From Saccharofermentans sp. (GTDB lineage Bacteria; Bacillota; Clostridia; Saccharofermentanales; Saccharofermentanaceae): a stretch of 64,000 nt of DNA. Positions 43,923 through 52,368 of this stretch are shown piece after piece (position 1 is the first letter of the stretch; every line of letters starts with the position of its first letter). The DNA lies in assembly GCA_024403855.1 (NCBI GenBank), contig JAKSRC010000003.1, forward strand, positions 62,001 through 126,000, written 5' to 3'. Position numbers and translations under genes: made by a program. Under the pieces are notes generated by a model. That model was not told the DNA's origin, made no database searches, and saw only the letters and a program-made list of their open reading frames with translations.

Positions 43923-44016
43923 ACTCATCCAAATCGGAAGATTTCTTTAATTTTGGATGAGTGTTTTCAAAAACTCTCATCCAAACTGCTCGAAAAAGTC
44001 GATTCTGGATGAGTGC
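43923..44016. repeat. Four GGATGAG copies able to form alternative hairpins
   Basis: TTTGGATGAGTGTTTT (43952-43967) pairs with AAAACTCTCATCCAAA (43970-43985) with one mismatch, a 16-bp stem. Further copies lie at about 43924 (CTCATCCAAA) and 44006 (TGGATGAGTG), so the inner arms could pair with outer ones instead. No T-run follows the stem. Confidence 0.85.
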
Positions 44017-44046
44017 TTCTAGTTAGAATTACCCGAAAGCCGCGCA

Positions 44047-44085
44047 TAAAAAAGAGGCTGCGAAAAGTATTTCACAGCCCCTTTA
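44047..44085 (-). terminator. Terminator of the symporter gene
   Basis: On the minus strand GGGGCTGTGAAA pairs with TTTTCGCAGCCTC (one wobble) and runs into TTTTTT. Confidence 0.88.
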
Positions 44086-44103
44086 AGATCAATTATGAAA
44101 CTA

Positions 44104-45663
44104 TCAAGCTTCTTCAGGAAGAGAATGCTTCTTCTCTACTGTGACCTTCTCGTCATAGCAAGCGAAGATTCCTTCAACCTTATCCTTAGCAAGCTTAGGT
44201 GTGATAAGGCTTACCAAAGGTATGATTACGAGGCCTGCAAGCATTGTGACAGCACCGGCATTGATAGGGGAAGCGATGAACTTAAAGAACATGTTAGCAA
44301 CTGTGAAGCCAACACCGAAGATGAAGCAAACCCAAACGGATGCCTTTGTTGTCTTCTTCCAGTAAAGACCCCAGAGGAAAGGTGCGAGGAATGCACCAGC
44401 AAGAGCGCCCCATGAATAGCCCATGAGCTGAGCGATAAACGTAGGCGGGTTGAGGGAGATGATAACTGAAAGAACGATGAAGAATACGAGGAGGATACGC
44501 ATTGTGATGAGCTGTGTCTTCTCTGTCTTCTTCTTGTCTGCATTCTTTGACTGAGGCTTAATCTGCTCGATGAGGTCCAAAGTAACTGTTGAGCTCGATG
44601 TAAGAACGAGGGAAGACAGTGTGGACATTGAAGCAGAAAGCACGAGAACGATAACTACACCAACAAGGATTGTCGGGAGGTTATCAAGCATTGTAGGGAT
44701 GATTGAGTCATACATGACAGAACCGTCAGCCTTGTAGATAGCCGGGTTATCCTTGTAGAGTCTTGCGAAACCACCGAGGAAGTAGCAACCACCAGCTACG
44801 ATGAATGCGAAAATAGTGGAGATGATTGTTCCTGCCTTAACGGACTTCTCGTCCTTGATAGCGTAGAACTTACCAACCATCTGAGGGAGACCCCATGTAC
44901 CAAGGGAAGTAAGGATGATTACGCCAAGGAGGTTGAGAGGGTCAGGTCCGAAGAAGGATGTGAATGCACCCTGCATGCCTGCTGAGACAGGAAGATCTGA
45001 TTCAGACTGTGAAAGTGTTGTGAGAGCTCCGATGAAGCCACCGTTGTTGTTAAGAACTGTAAAGATAACTGCTGTGATACCGAAGAGCATGATGATGCCC
45101 TGAACGAGGTCGTTTACAACAGTAGCCATATAGCCGCCGAGGATAACATAGATGCATGTAAGAGCTGCCATTACGATGATGCAGATCTTATAGTCGATGT
45201 TGAAGGCCATATTGAAAAGTCTTGAAAGGCCGTTGTAAACGGAAGATGTGTAGGGGATAAGGAAGATGAAGGAGATGAGAGCAGCTGCGATACGGAGAGC
45301 CTTGCTTTCAAATCTCTTTCCGAAGAAGTCAGGCATGGTCTTGGAATTCAAGTGCTTTGTCATGACTCTTGTTCTTCTTCCTAAAACGATCCAGGCAAGA
45401 AGTGAACCGAGAACCGCGTTACCGATACCGATCCAGGTTGAAGCTACGCCGTATTTCCAGCCGAACTGTCCTGCGTAACCGATGAAAACTACAGCGGAGA
45501 AATAGGAAGTTCCGTAGCCGAATGCTGTGAGCCAGGGGCCTGCATTTCTGCCACCCAAAACGAAACCTTCTACGCTGTTCGCCTTTTTACGTGTGACAAG
45601 ACCGATTGCGATCATGACAGCGAAAAAGACGACTAGGAAGATGATCTTGATTGCCAAATCCAT
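44104..45663 (-). CDS. Sodium:solute symporter (SSS family)
   Basis: This 519-residue membrane protein has the 13-helix pattern of the SSS family (PutP, PanF and relatives). Typical pieces are VLGGRNAGPWLTAFGYGTSYFS near residue 36, a cytoplasmic loop with RTRVMTKHLNSKTMPDFFGKRF, and the helices after VVLVLSASMSTLSSLVLTSSS, which holds the Na+-site serines. It imports an organic solute with sodium. The neighbouring acyl-CoA ligase on the same strand and the paaK operon nearby make a carboxylate or aryl acid substrate plausible, but this is inference. ATG 45663 follows AGAGGACAATTAC. Confidence 0.92.
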   Translation of the reverse strand: MDLAIKIIFLVVFFAVMIAIGLVTRKKANSVEGFVLGGRNAGPWLTAFGYGTSYFSAVVFIGYAGQFGWKYGVASTWIGIGNAVLGSLLAWIVLGRRTRVMTKHLNSKTMPDFFGKRFESKALRIAAALISFIFLIPYTSSVYNGLSRLFNMAFNIDYKICIIVMAALTCIYVILGGYMATVVNDLVQGIIMLFGITAVIFTVLNNNGGFIGALTTLSQSESDLPVSAGMQGAFTSFFGPDPLNLLGVIILTSLGTWGLPQMVGKFYAIKDEKSVKAGTIISTIFAFIVAGGCYFLGGFARLYKDNPAIYKADGSVMYDSIIPTMLDNLPTILVGVVIVLVLSASMSTLSSLVLTSSSTVTLDLIEQIKPQSKNADKKKTEKTQLITMRILLVFFIVLSVIISLNPPTFIAQLMGYSWGALAGAFLAPFLWGLYWKKTTKASVWVCFIFGVGFTVANMFFKFIASPINAGAVTMLAGLVIIPLVSLITPKLAKDKVEGIFACYDEKVTVEKKHSLPEEA

Positions 45664-45725
45664 GTAATTGTCCTCTTTCCTGCTAAAAGTTCCCCTCTGA
45701 GGCTCTTAGCATCATGTTTTAATAT

Positions 45726-45775
45726 TTAAAAAATAACCCTGCATACAAATCTGAATTCATATGCAAGGTTATTCT
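45726..45775 (-). terminator. Terminator between the acyl-CoA ligase and symporter genes
   Basis: On the minus strand AATAACCTTGCAT pairs with ATGCAGGGTTATT (one wobble) across a 16-18 nt loop and is followed by TTTTTTAAA. It begins at the ligase stop codon, so the symporter needs read-through or its own promoter. Confidence 0.85.
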
Positions 45776-47413
45776 TTAAGACTGGTTTTCCTGTTCTACA
45801 AGTCTCTCAGCGCCATATCTCTTACGGAGTGCTGGCTTCTCGATCTTACCTGTAGCATTTCTGGGTACCTCAGCGAGAATAATCTGCTTCGGTCTCTTGT
45901 AACGGGGAAGCTGGTTGCAGAATTTTTCCAATTCTTCAACTGTGCAATCGCTGCCGGGAATAATCTCGACGATAGCACCTGTAATCTCACCCAATCTCTT
46001 GTCGGGAAGACCGATTACTGCAACGTCCTTAACCTTAGGATATTCCTGAAGGAAGTTCTCGATCTCTACAGGATAGATGTTCTCACCACCTGATACGATC
46101 AAGTCCTTCTTACGGTCAACGAGGAAATAGAAGCCATCTTCATCCTGACGAGCCATATCGCCTGTTAAGAGCCAGCCATCCTTCAGTGAATCTCTTGTAG
46201 CTTCAGGATTTCTGTAGTATTCAAGCATGACACCGGGGCCCTTTACACAGAGCTCGCCGACTTCACCCTGAGGAACGATATTGCCCTTGTCGTCGATGAT
46301 CTTGCACTCCCAACGATAGCCGGGAACACCAATAGCGCCAACTTTGTGGACATTCTCAATGCCTAAATGAACGCAGCCTGGACCGGTTGATTCAGAAAGG
46401 CCATAGTTTGTATCGTACTGATGATTAGGGAAGTAATCCTTCCAGTGACGGATAAGTGAAGGCGGTACAGGCTGAGCACCGATGTGCATGATACGCCACT
46501 GAGCAAGATTGTAATCAGAAAGCTTCAATTCGCCACTGTCCAAAGCTTCGAGGATATCCTGTGCCCACGGTACCAAAAGCCATACGTTTGTGCATCCTTC
46601 TTCAGAAACAGCCTTGAGGATTACATCAGGCTTTGTACCCTTCAGGAGAATAGCCTTGCTGCATGTCCACAAAGAACCCATCCAGTGGAACTTCGCACCT
46701 GTGTGATAGAGAGGAGGAATGCATAAGAAGCAGTCATCCTTACATGTCTGATGGTGGATAGCTTCCATTTCAGCCGCCTGTGTAAGGCTTCTGTGAGGAT
46801 GGAGGATTGCTTTGGGGAATCCTGTCGTACCGGATGAGAAGTAGATAGCTGCGTGATCTTCTTCAGTAAGAGCGATGTCAGGATCCTTGCTGGAGTAGTC
46901 AGCAACCTGCTGCCAGTAGTTCTCAGCATAATCAGGAGCCAGGCCTTCGCCAACATAGAGAAGAAGTCTTCCGTTTGAAATATCTTCAGAATTGATTGCG
47001 ATTCGGTCTACGAATTCAGGACCGAAAAACATAACTGATACTTCAGCCAGATCAGCGCAATATGAGATCTCATTTGCTGTATATCTGAAATTGAAAGGAA
47101 CAGCGATAGCACCTGTCTTAAGAATGCCGAAATAAATAGGGAGCCACTCGAGGCAGTTGAACATAAGGATAGCGACCTTATCACCTTTCTTGATGCCTCT
47201 TCCCAAGAGCATATTTGCTACTCTGTTAGACTTCTCATCGAAAATCTGCCATGTAATCTCGTGGCGGTAAGGATGTGATGTAGTCTGCTGAACAAGATCG
47301 AATTCCTTAAAAGAAATCTTTCTAGTGTCTTCCATTGTGGGGTTAAGTTCTACGAGAGCAACTTCATCACCGTGTTCGCGAGCGTTACGTCTCAATAAGT
47401 CAATTACTGGCAT
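45776..47413 (-). CDS. Acyl-/aryl-CoA synthetase (AMP-forming)
   Basis: This protein has 545 residues from ATG 47413, which follows CGGAGGAATATCT; an upstream in-frame ATG lacks a ribosome site. It is a member of the ANL superfamily with the phosphate-binding YFSSGTTGFPKAILHPH, the LSESTGPG block, LLTGDMARQDEDGFY and the hinge/catalytic segment DRKKDLIVSGGENIYPVE. The C-terminal NATGKIEKPALRKRYG holds the catalytic lysine. It activates a carboxylic acid as CoA thioester; the acid cannot be read. It is unlike the PaaK at 42254 in size and sequence. It stands upstream of the SSS symporter, which may bring in its substrate. Confidence 0.92.
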   Translation of the reverse strand: MPVIDLLRRNAREHGDEVALVELNPTMEDTRKISFKEFDLVQQTTSHPYRHEITWQIFDEKSNRVANMLLGRGIKKGDKVAILMFNCLEWLPIYFGILKTGAIAVPFNFRYTANEISYCADLAEVSVMFFGPEFVDRIAINSEDISNGRLLLYVGEGLAPDYAENYWQQVADYSSKDPDIALTEEDHAAIYFSSGTTGFPKAILHPHRSLTQAAEMEAIHHQTCKDDCFLCIPPLYHTGAKFHWMGSLWTCSKAILLKGTKPDVILKAVSEEGCTNVWLLVPWAQDILEALDSGELKLSDYNLAQWRIMHIGAQPVPPSLIRHWKDYFPNHQYDTNYGLSESTGPGCVHLGIENVHKVGAIGVPGYRWECKIIDDKGNIVPQGEVGELCVKGPGVMLEYYRNPEATRDSLKDGWLLTGDMARQDEDGFYFLVDRKKDLIVSGGENIYPVEIENFLQEYPKVKDVAVIGLPDKRLGEITGAIVEIIPGSDCTVEELEKFCNQLPRYKRPKQIILAEVPRNATGKIEKPALRKRYGAERLVEQENQS

Positions 47414-47574
47414 AGATATTCCTCCGATAACTTTATTAAAATAAAGCCGAAACCATATTAACATCACTATAAGTGTTCGTCAAAATCATTTTTGTTTTAT
47501 TTATTCGCGCGCGAGGTTTATAATATATTGTCTCGAAAATATGGACACTATAAAGGACTTGGGGAGGTTGGATC

Positions 47575-49317
47575 TTGATTCGTAAAATTTTGAATTCATT
47601 GCGTCAGTATAAGAAAGAAACAATACTGGCACTCATTTTTATTATCGGAGAAGTTATTCTCGAAGTAATCATTCCATTCATTACCGCCGATATGGTTAAC
47701 AATATCAGCGCAGGCGCTGAGATGAGCTCTATCGTAAAGACGGGATGTCTGATGGCGGGCGCGGCTTTGTTGTCTTTGGCTTGCGGTGTTTTGGCAGGAA
47801 AGTTCTCTGCAACTGCCTCTGCCGGTTTTGCAGGTAACCTAAGATCTGAAATGTTTTCGAAAGTTCAGAAATTCTCTTTCGGTAATATCGACAAATTCTC
47901 TACATCATCTCTTGTAACTCGAATGACAACGGATATTACTACCGTTCAGAACGCTTTCATGATGACCATTAGAACAGCCGTCAGATCGCCTCTTATGTTT
48001 ATCTTCGCAGTCGTAATGGCTTATGTTTTAGGTGGTCCTCTTGCGACATCATTTGTAATCGTAATTCCTGTCATGGGTGTTGGACTTTTGCTCATAGGTA
48101 AATTTGCGATGCCTGCTTTTCGCGCTGTATTCAAGAAGTACGACAAACTCAATGAATCCGTTGAAGAGAATGTCCGTGGCATGAGAGTAGTTAAGGGTTT
48201 CGCAAGAGAAGAATATGAGAAAGGCAAGTTCGACAAGGCCTCTGCTGAGATCAAGTTCGACTTTACAAAAGCTGAGAAAATCGTTGGCCTCAATGGTCCT
48301 TTGATGGAATTCTGCCTCTTCTTTAATACTGCATTCCTTCTGTATGTCGGCTCCAAGCTTGCAATCACCAGTAAGGGTGTAATTATCAATGTCGGACAGA
48401 TTTCGGCTTTGATGACATACGGCTTCCAGATCCTTATGTCTTTGATGATGCTCTCCATGATCTACGTTATGCTTACGATGTCTTTTGAGGCTGTAAGACG
48501 TATCGTTGAAGTTCTTGATGAGAATCCTTCAATTACAAATCCTGAGAATCCTGTAATGGAAGTAAAGGATGGTTCAATCGATTTCCAGGATGTTGCTTTC
48601 AGATATTCTGAAAAGGCTAACCGTGATGCACTCTTTGATATTGACCTCCACATCGATAGCGGAATGTCTGTCGGTATCTTGGGTGGTACAGGTTCTTCCA
48701 AGACTACTTTGATTCAGCTTATCCCCAGACTCTATGACGTCACGAGTGGTGAAGTCAGAGTTGGCGGCGTTCCGGTAAAGGATTACGACATTAAGACTTT
48801 GCGTGATGCTGTATCAGTTGTTCTTCAGAAGAACGAACTGTTCTCAGGTACCATTTCTGAGAACTTAAGATGGGGTAACGAGAATGCTACAGATGAAGAA
48901 CTGGTAGCTGCATGTAAGATCGCCCAGGCTGACGAATTCGTCTCCCAGTTCCCTGACGGTTATGACACTTATATCGAGCAGGGTGGTACCAATGTTTCGG
49001 GCGGTCAGAAGCAGAGACTCTGTATTGCAAGAGCTCTCATCAAGAAGCCGAAGATATTGATTCTCGATGACTCAACATCTGCAGTAGATACAAGGACAGA
49101 TGCCCTTATCCGAAAAGGTTTCCTTGAATATATCCCTGAGACTACAAAGATCATCATCGCTCAGAGAGTAGCTTCCGTTAAGGAGTGCGACATGATCATC
49201 ATCATGGACGGTGGCAAGATAATGGGCAGCGGTACGCATGCTGAACTTCTTGCAAATAATGAGATTTATCGCGAGATATATGAAGAACAGACGAAGGGAG
49301 GAAATAGCCATGAGTGA
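47575..49317 (+). CDS. Heterodimeric ABC exporter, subunit with degenerate ATPase site
   Basis: This 580-residue half-transporter has six membrane helices (about 15-310) and an ATPase domain. The start is TTG 47575, set by GGGGAGG eight bases upstream; no ATG is near. Walker A is GGTGSSKTT and the signature is NVSGGQKQR, but Walker B reads ILILDDSTSAVD: the catalytic Glu is Asp. In heterodimeric exporters such as BmrCD or TM287/288 one subunit has such a non-hydrolysing site. The partner begins inside its last codons. Substrate may be a drug, lipid or peptide; none is indicated. Confidence 0.93.
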   Translation: MIRKILNSLRQYKKETILALIFIIGEVILEVIIPFITADMVNNISAGAEMSSIVKTGCLMAGAALLSLACGVLAGKFSATASAGFAGNLRSEMFSKVQKFSFGNIDKFSTSSLVTRMTTDITTVQNAFMMTIRTAVRSPLMFIFAVVMAYVLGGPLATSFVIVIPVMGVGLLLIGKFAMPAFRAVFKKYDKLNESVEENVRGMRVVKGFAREEYEKGKFDKASAEIKFDFTKAEKIVGLNGPLMEFCLFFNTAFLLYVGSKLAITSKGVIINVGQISALMTYGFQILMSLMMLSMIYVMLTMSFEAVRRIVEVLDENPSITNPENPVMEVKDGSIDFQDVAFRYSEKANRDALFDIDLHIDSGMSVGILGGTGSSKTTLIQLIPRLYDVTSGEVRVGGVPVKDYDIKTLRDAVSVVLQKNELFSGTISENLRWGNENATDEELVAACKIAQADEFVSQFPDGYDTYIEQGGTNVSGGQKQRLCIARALIKKPKILILDDSTSAVDTRTDALIRKGFLEYIPETTKIIIAQRVASVKECDMIIIMDGGKIMGSGTHAELLANNEIYREIYEEQTKGGNSHE

Positions 49318-51286
49318 GAACAAGAAAGCTCCCAAGAAGCCTGAGGCTGCAGCACCTGCACCGGGTGGCAGAAGAAGAGGCGGTGCCTCAATGGCACAGG
49401 TTGCAGGCGCTATGGGCGATCTGAAGCGCCTTATGAAGTACTACATCAAGTGTTCACCGGTACTTTTCTGCGTCATTGTTTTCTGTGCTATTTTCGGTGC
49501 GTTGTCGGCAGCGGCACCTGGAATTTTCCTCCAGAAAATCGTTGCAGTTATAACAGAGACCGTTGAGTCAGGCGACTGGGAAGCAGCAAGGCCTCAGATC
49601 CTGTCGCTCGTCATTCCTCTCGTATGCATCTATGTTGTCGCAATCATATTGAGCGTTCTGCAGTCACAGCTTCAGGCACACCTGACACAGAATTTCATGC
49701 ATCGTATAAGAACAGATCTTTTCAACAAGATGCAGTCGCTTCCTTTGCGCTACTTCGACACGCATAAGCACGGCGATATCATGAGCCACTATACAAATGA
49801 TATCGATACTACAAGACAGATGGTTTCCCAGGCTTTCCCGACGATCATCAGAGCAGGTATCGTAGTCGTTGCAGTATTTGCAATTATGATTTACTACAGC
49901 CTCTGGATGACATTGATCGTCATTGCCGGTATCTTCATAATGGTTCTTGTTACAGGCAAGGTCGGAGCAGGTTCTGCCAAGTACTTTATCAGACAGCAGA
50001 AAGCTGTAGCTTCAACTGAAGGCTTTGTTCAGGAAATTATGAATGGTCAGAAGGTCGTTAAGGTCTTTAACCATGAGGAAAAGGTCACAGAAGAATTCGA
50101 GAAGCTTAACGATACTCTCGTAAGTGACAGTAGCAAGGCTAACGCTTATGCAAATATCCTTGCACCGATCATCAACAACATCGGTAATATCGTTTATGTT
50201 CTTCTTGCAATTGCAGGCGGTATCATGATCGCTGTAGGAACAAAGAATGTATCACTTTCAGGTATGGCATTCGACATTACACTTCTCGTTCCTTTCCTTA
50301 ACATGAGCAAGCAGTTCATGGGCAATATCAACCAGCTCACAATGCAGATGAATGCGATTGTTATGGCAGGCGCAGGCGCTAACAGAATCTTTGCTCTTCT
50401 CGATTCAGAGCCGGAGACAGATGATGGCTATGTAACTCTTGTAAATGCCAATATCGCTGAAGACGGCACTATTACTGAAGCAGATCACGCTACAGGTCAC
50501 TGGGCATGGAAGCATCCTCACAAGGCTGACGGAACGATCACATACACTGAACTCAAAGGCGATGTTACGCTTAATGAAGTTGACTTCGCTTATGTACCCG
50601 AAAAGCAGGTCCTTTTCGATGTTTCAGTCTATGCAAAGCCGGGTAATAAGGTTGCTTTCGTAGGCGCGACAGGTGCAGGTAAGACAACGATTACCAACCT
50701 CATCAACCGCTTCTACGACATTGCTGACGGTAAGATCCGTTACGATGGAATCAACGTAAACAAGATCAGCAAGAAGGACCTCAGAAGATCGTTAGGACTC
50801 GTTCTTCAGGAGACGAACCTCTTTACCGGTACTGTAATGGATAACATCCGTTACGGAAGACTCCAGGCAAGTGACGATGAATGTAAAGAAGCTGCAAAGC
50901 TTGCCGGCGCAGCTGACTTTATCGAGCGTTTGCCGGAAGGTTACAACACAATGCTTACCAACAACGGTTCCAACCTTTCACAGGGTCAGAGACAGCTTAT
51001 CGCTATCGCCAGAGCCGCAGTTGCTAACCCGCCTGTAATGATTCTCGATGAGGCTACATCTTCAATCGATACACGTACCGAAGCTATCGTACAGCGCGGA
51101 ATGGATATGCTTATGGAAGGCAGAACGGTATTTGTTATCGCTCACCGTTTGTCTACCGTTATGAATTCCGATGTAATCATGGTTCTCGATCATGGCAGAA
51201 TCATCGAGCGCGGTTCTCACGATCAGCTCATCGCACAGAAGGGCACATACTATCAGCTCTATACAGGTGCTTTCGAGCTCGAGTAA
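49310..51286 (+). CDS. Heterodimeric ABC exporter, catalytic subunit
   Basis: This protein has 658 residues from ATG 49310 (after AGGGAGGAAATAGCC; an upstream in-frame ATG lies deep inside the previous gene). A 55-residue Ala/Pro/Arg-rich cytoplasmic start is followed by six membrane helices and an ATPase domain with canonical Walker A GATGAGKTT, signature NLSQGQRQL and Walker B VMILDEATSSID, so the catalytic Glu is present. A segment of about 65 residues between membrane and ATPase domains (GHWAWKHPHKADGTITYTEL) is an insertion typical for this subgroup. The 8-bp overlap ensures equal synthesis of both halves. Confidence 0.94.
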   Translation: MSENKKAPKKPEAAAPAPGGRRRGGASMAQVAGAMGDLKRLMKYYIKCSPVLFCVIVFCAIFGALSAAAPGIFLQKIVAVITETVESGDWEAARPQILSLVIPLVCIYVVAIILSVLQSQLQAHLTQNFMHRIRTDLFNKMQSLPLRYFDTHKHGDIMSHYTNDIDTTRQMVSQAFPTIIRAGIVVVAVFAIMIYYSLWMTLIVIAGIFIMVLVTGKVGAGSAKYFIRQQKAVASTEGFVQEIMNGQKVVKVFNHEEKVTEEFEKLNDTLVSDSSKANAYANILAPIINNIGNIVYVLLAIAGGIMIAVGTKNVSLSGMAFDITLLVPFLNMSKQFMGNINQLTMQMNAIVMAGAGANRIFALLDSEPETDDGYVTLVNANIAEDGTITEADHATGHWAWKHPHKADGTITYTELKGDVTLNEVDFAYVPEKQVLFDVSVYAKPGNKVAFVGATGAGKTTITNLINRFYDIADGKIRYDGINVNKISKKDLRRSLGLVLQETNLFTGTVMDNIRYGRLQASDDECKEAAKLAGAADFIERLPEGYNTMLTNNGSNLSQGQRQLIAIARAAVANPPVMILDEATSSIDTRTEAIVQRGMDMLMEGRTVFVIAHRLSTVMNSDVIMVLDHGRIIERGSHDQLIAQKGTYYQLYTGAFELE

Positions 51287-51308
51287 AGACAATTACAAAG
51301 TTGAATTC

Positions 51309-51345
51309 GGAGGTTGCTGCATATTTGTGGCAACCTCTTTTGTTT
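51309..51345 (+). terminator. Terminator of the ABC exporter operon
   Basis: GGAGGTTGC pairs with GCAACCTC around a GCATATTTGTG loop region, followed by TTTTGTTTG. Its core again resembles the GGTTGyC terminators at 1311 and 7890. Confidence 0.85.
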
Positions 51346-51368
51346 GCTCGCAGCATATGCCTTAGTGA

Positions 51369-51377
51369 TGTTATAAT
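51369..51377 (+). promoter_or_regulatory. Extended -10 promoter of the lipoprotein gene
   Basis: TGTTATAAT gives a TGn extension plus a perfect TATAAT, about 44 bases before the start codon. No -35 element is clear, as is allowed for extended -10 promoters. Confidence 0.6.
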
Positions 51378-51420
51378 TCGGTTAAGGAAAGCAGGAGATT
51401 TGATTCAAAAGGGTTAGATA

Positions 51421-52332
51421 ATGAAGAGAAAAATTGCAACATTACTCGTTACTTCTTTGCTGGCAATGTCACTTGCCTCCTGCGCAGGTTTTGGTACCGG
51501 TGAGACTACGAAGTTCGGCAATGATAACGGCGTTATAGGCGGTCCTACTGACGATGATACTGATGAGACTACTAAAGGCACGGTCCATCCCGGCAAACCT
51601 TCTCATGATCTCACACGTGTAGATGCGACTCAGACATTTGACGATCTTTATATCGACGAGTTTGACACAGCGTGGGGCGAGAATAACAAGCTTCGCGTAG
51701 TTAGCGGTGACGTAGATAATTATTTCGTTTATGTTGCTCTGGATTCCAATAATAACCTTATATGTGAGAACCTCAATTATATGGCTACTGTGTCTAAGCC
51801 GTCCGTTGTCGTATATGGCGCAGACGAGCCCGGTTACGTTATCTATGAGGTCAAATATACGCAGACATTCCCAATTTATGCCAAGCAGCCGGCACATGTA
51901 AGCACATCGTTCTATTCTTATCACAATGTAACTTTTGTTGACTACTATACAGGCTATCAGTTTCCTGCGATAAATCTTTCGACGCAGATCGACAGCTTTA
52001 GCGTAACCGGAAATGTCATTTATAAAGGCAACAAATATCACATCGGTTATTACGAATACCGTGAGCAGGAGATCCTCGAGAATACTTCAGAGCCTGCAGG
52101 CGATGGAGATGTATTCCTTAAGCAGAAGTTCCTGCTCAGGACTACTTCATATTTTATCGTTCCTGACTTTTACGATGGAATTCTCATGGGCGTATTCATA
52201 GCTAATGATACCGGCACTCCGGTTAAAGAATTATTGGAAGATGACAGCCCTTATTTCATGCCACCGGCGCTGTTCTGGAAAAGTGAGAACGTCAACGATT
52301 ACGTATTCTTTGGAGTAAACACGCCTAATTAA
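51421..52332 (+). CDS. Lipoprotein of unknown function
   Basis: This 303-residue protein has a signal peptide with lipobox LASC (Cys21), then a Gly/Asp/Thr-rich spacer (residues 25-65) and a soluble domain rich in Tyr, Asn and Val with alternating strands. No catalytic motif was recognised. It is probably displayed on the outer face of the membrane. The gene has its own promoter and lies 36 bp from the convergent SCIFF maturase end, so it is a single-gene unit. Confidence 0.75.
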   Translation: MKRKIATLLVTSLLAMSLASCAGFGTGETTKFGNDNGVIGGPTDDDTDETTKGTVHPGKPSHDLTRVDATQTFDDLYIDEFDTAWGENNKLRVVSGDVDNYFVYVALDSNNNLICENLNYMATVSKPSVVVYGADEPGYVIYEVKYTQTFPIYAKQPAHVSTSFYSYHNVTFVDYYTGYQFPAINLSTQIDSFSVTGNVIYKGNKYHIGYYEYREQEILENTSEPAGDGDVFLKQKFLLRTTSYFIVPDFYDGILMGVFIANDTGTPVKELLEDDSPYFMPPALFWKSENVNDYVFFGVNTPN

Positions 52333-52368
52333 TCGGGCTTTACACTTCGAAAAGTCAGACAGGATATA

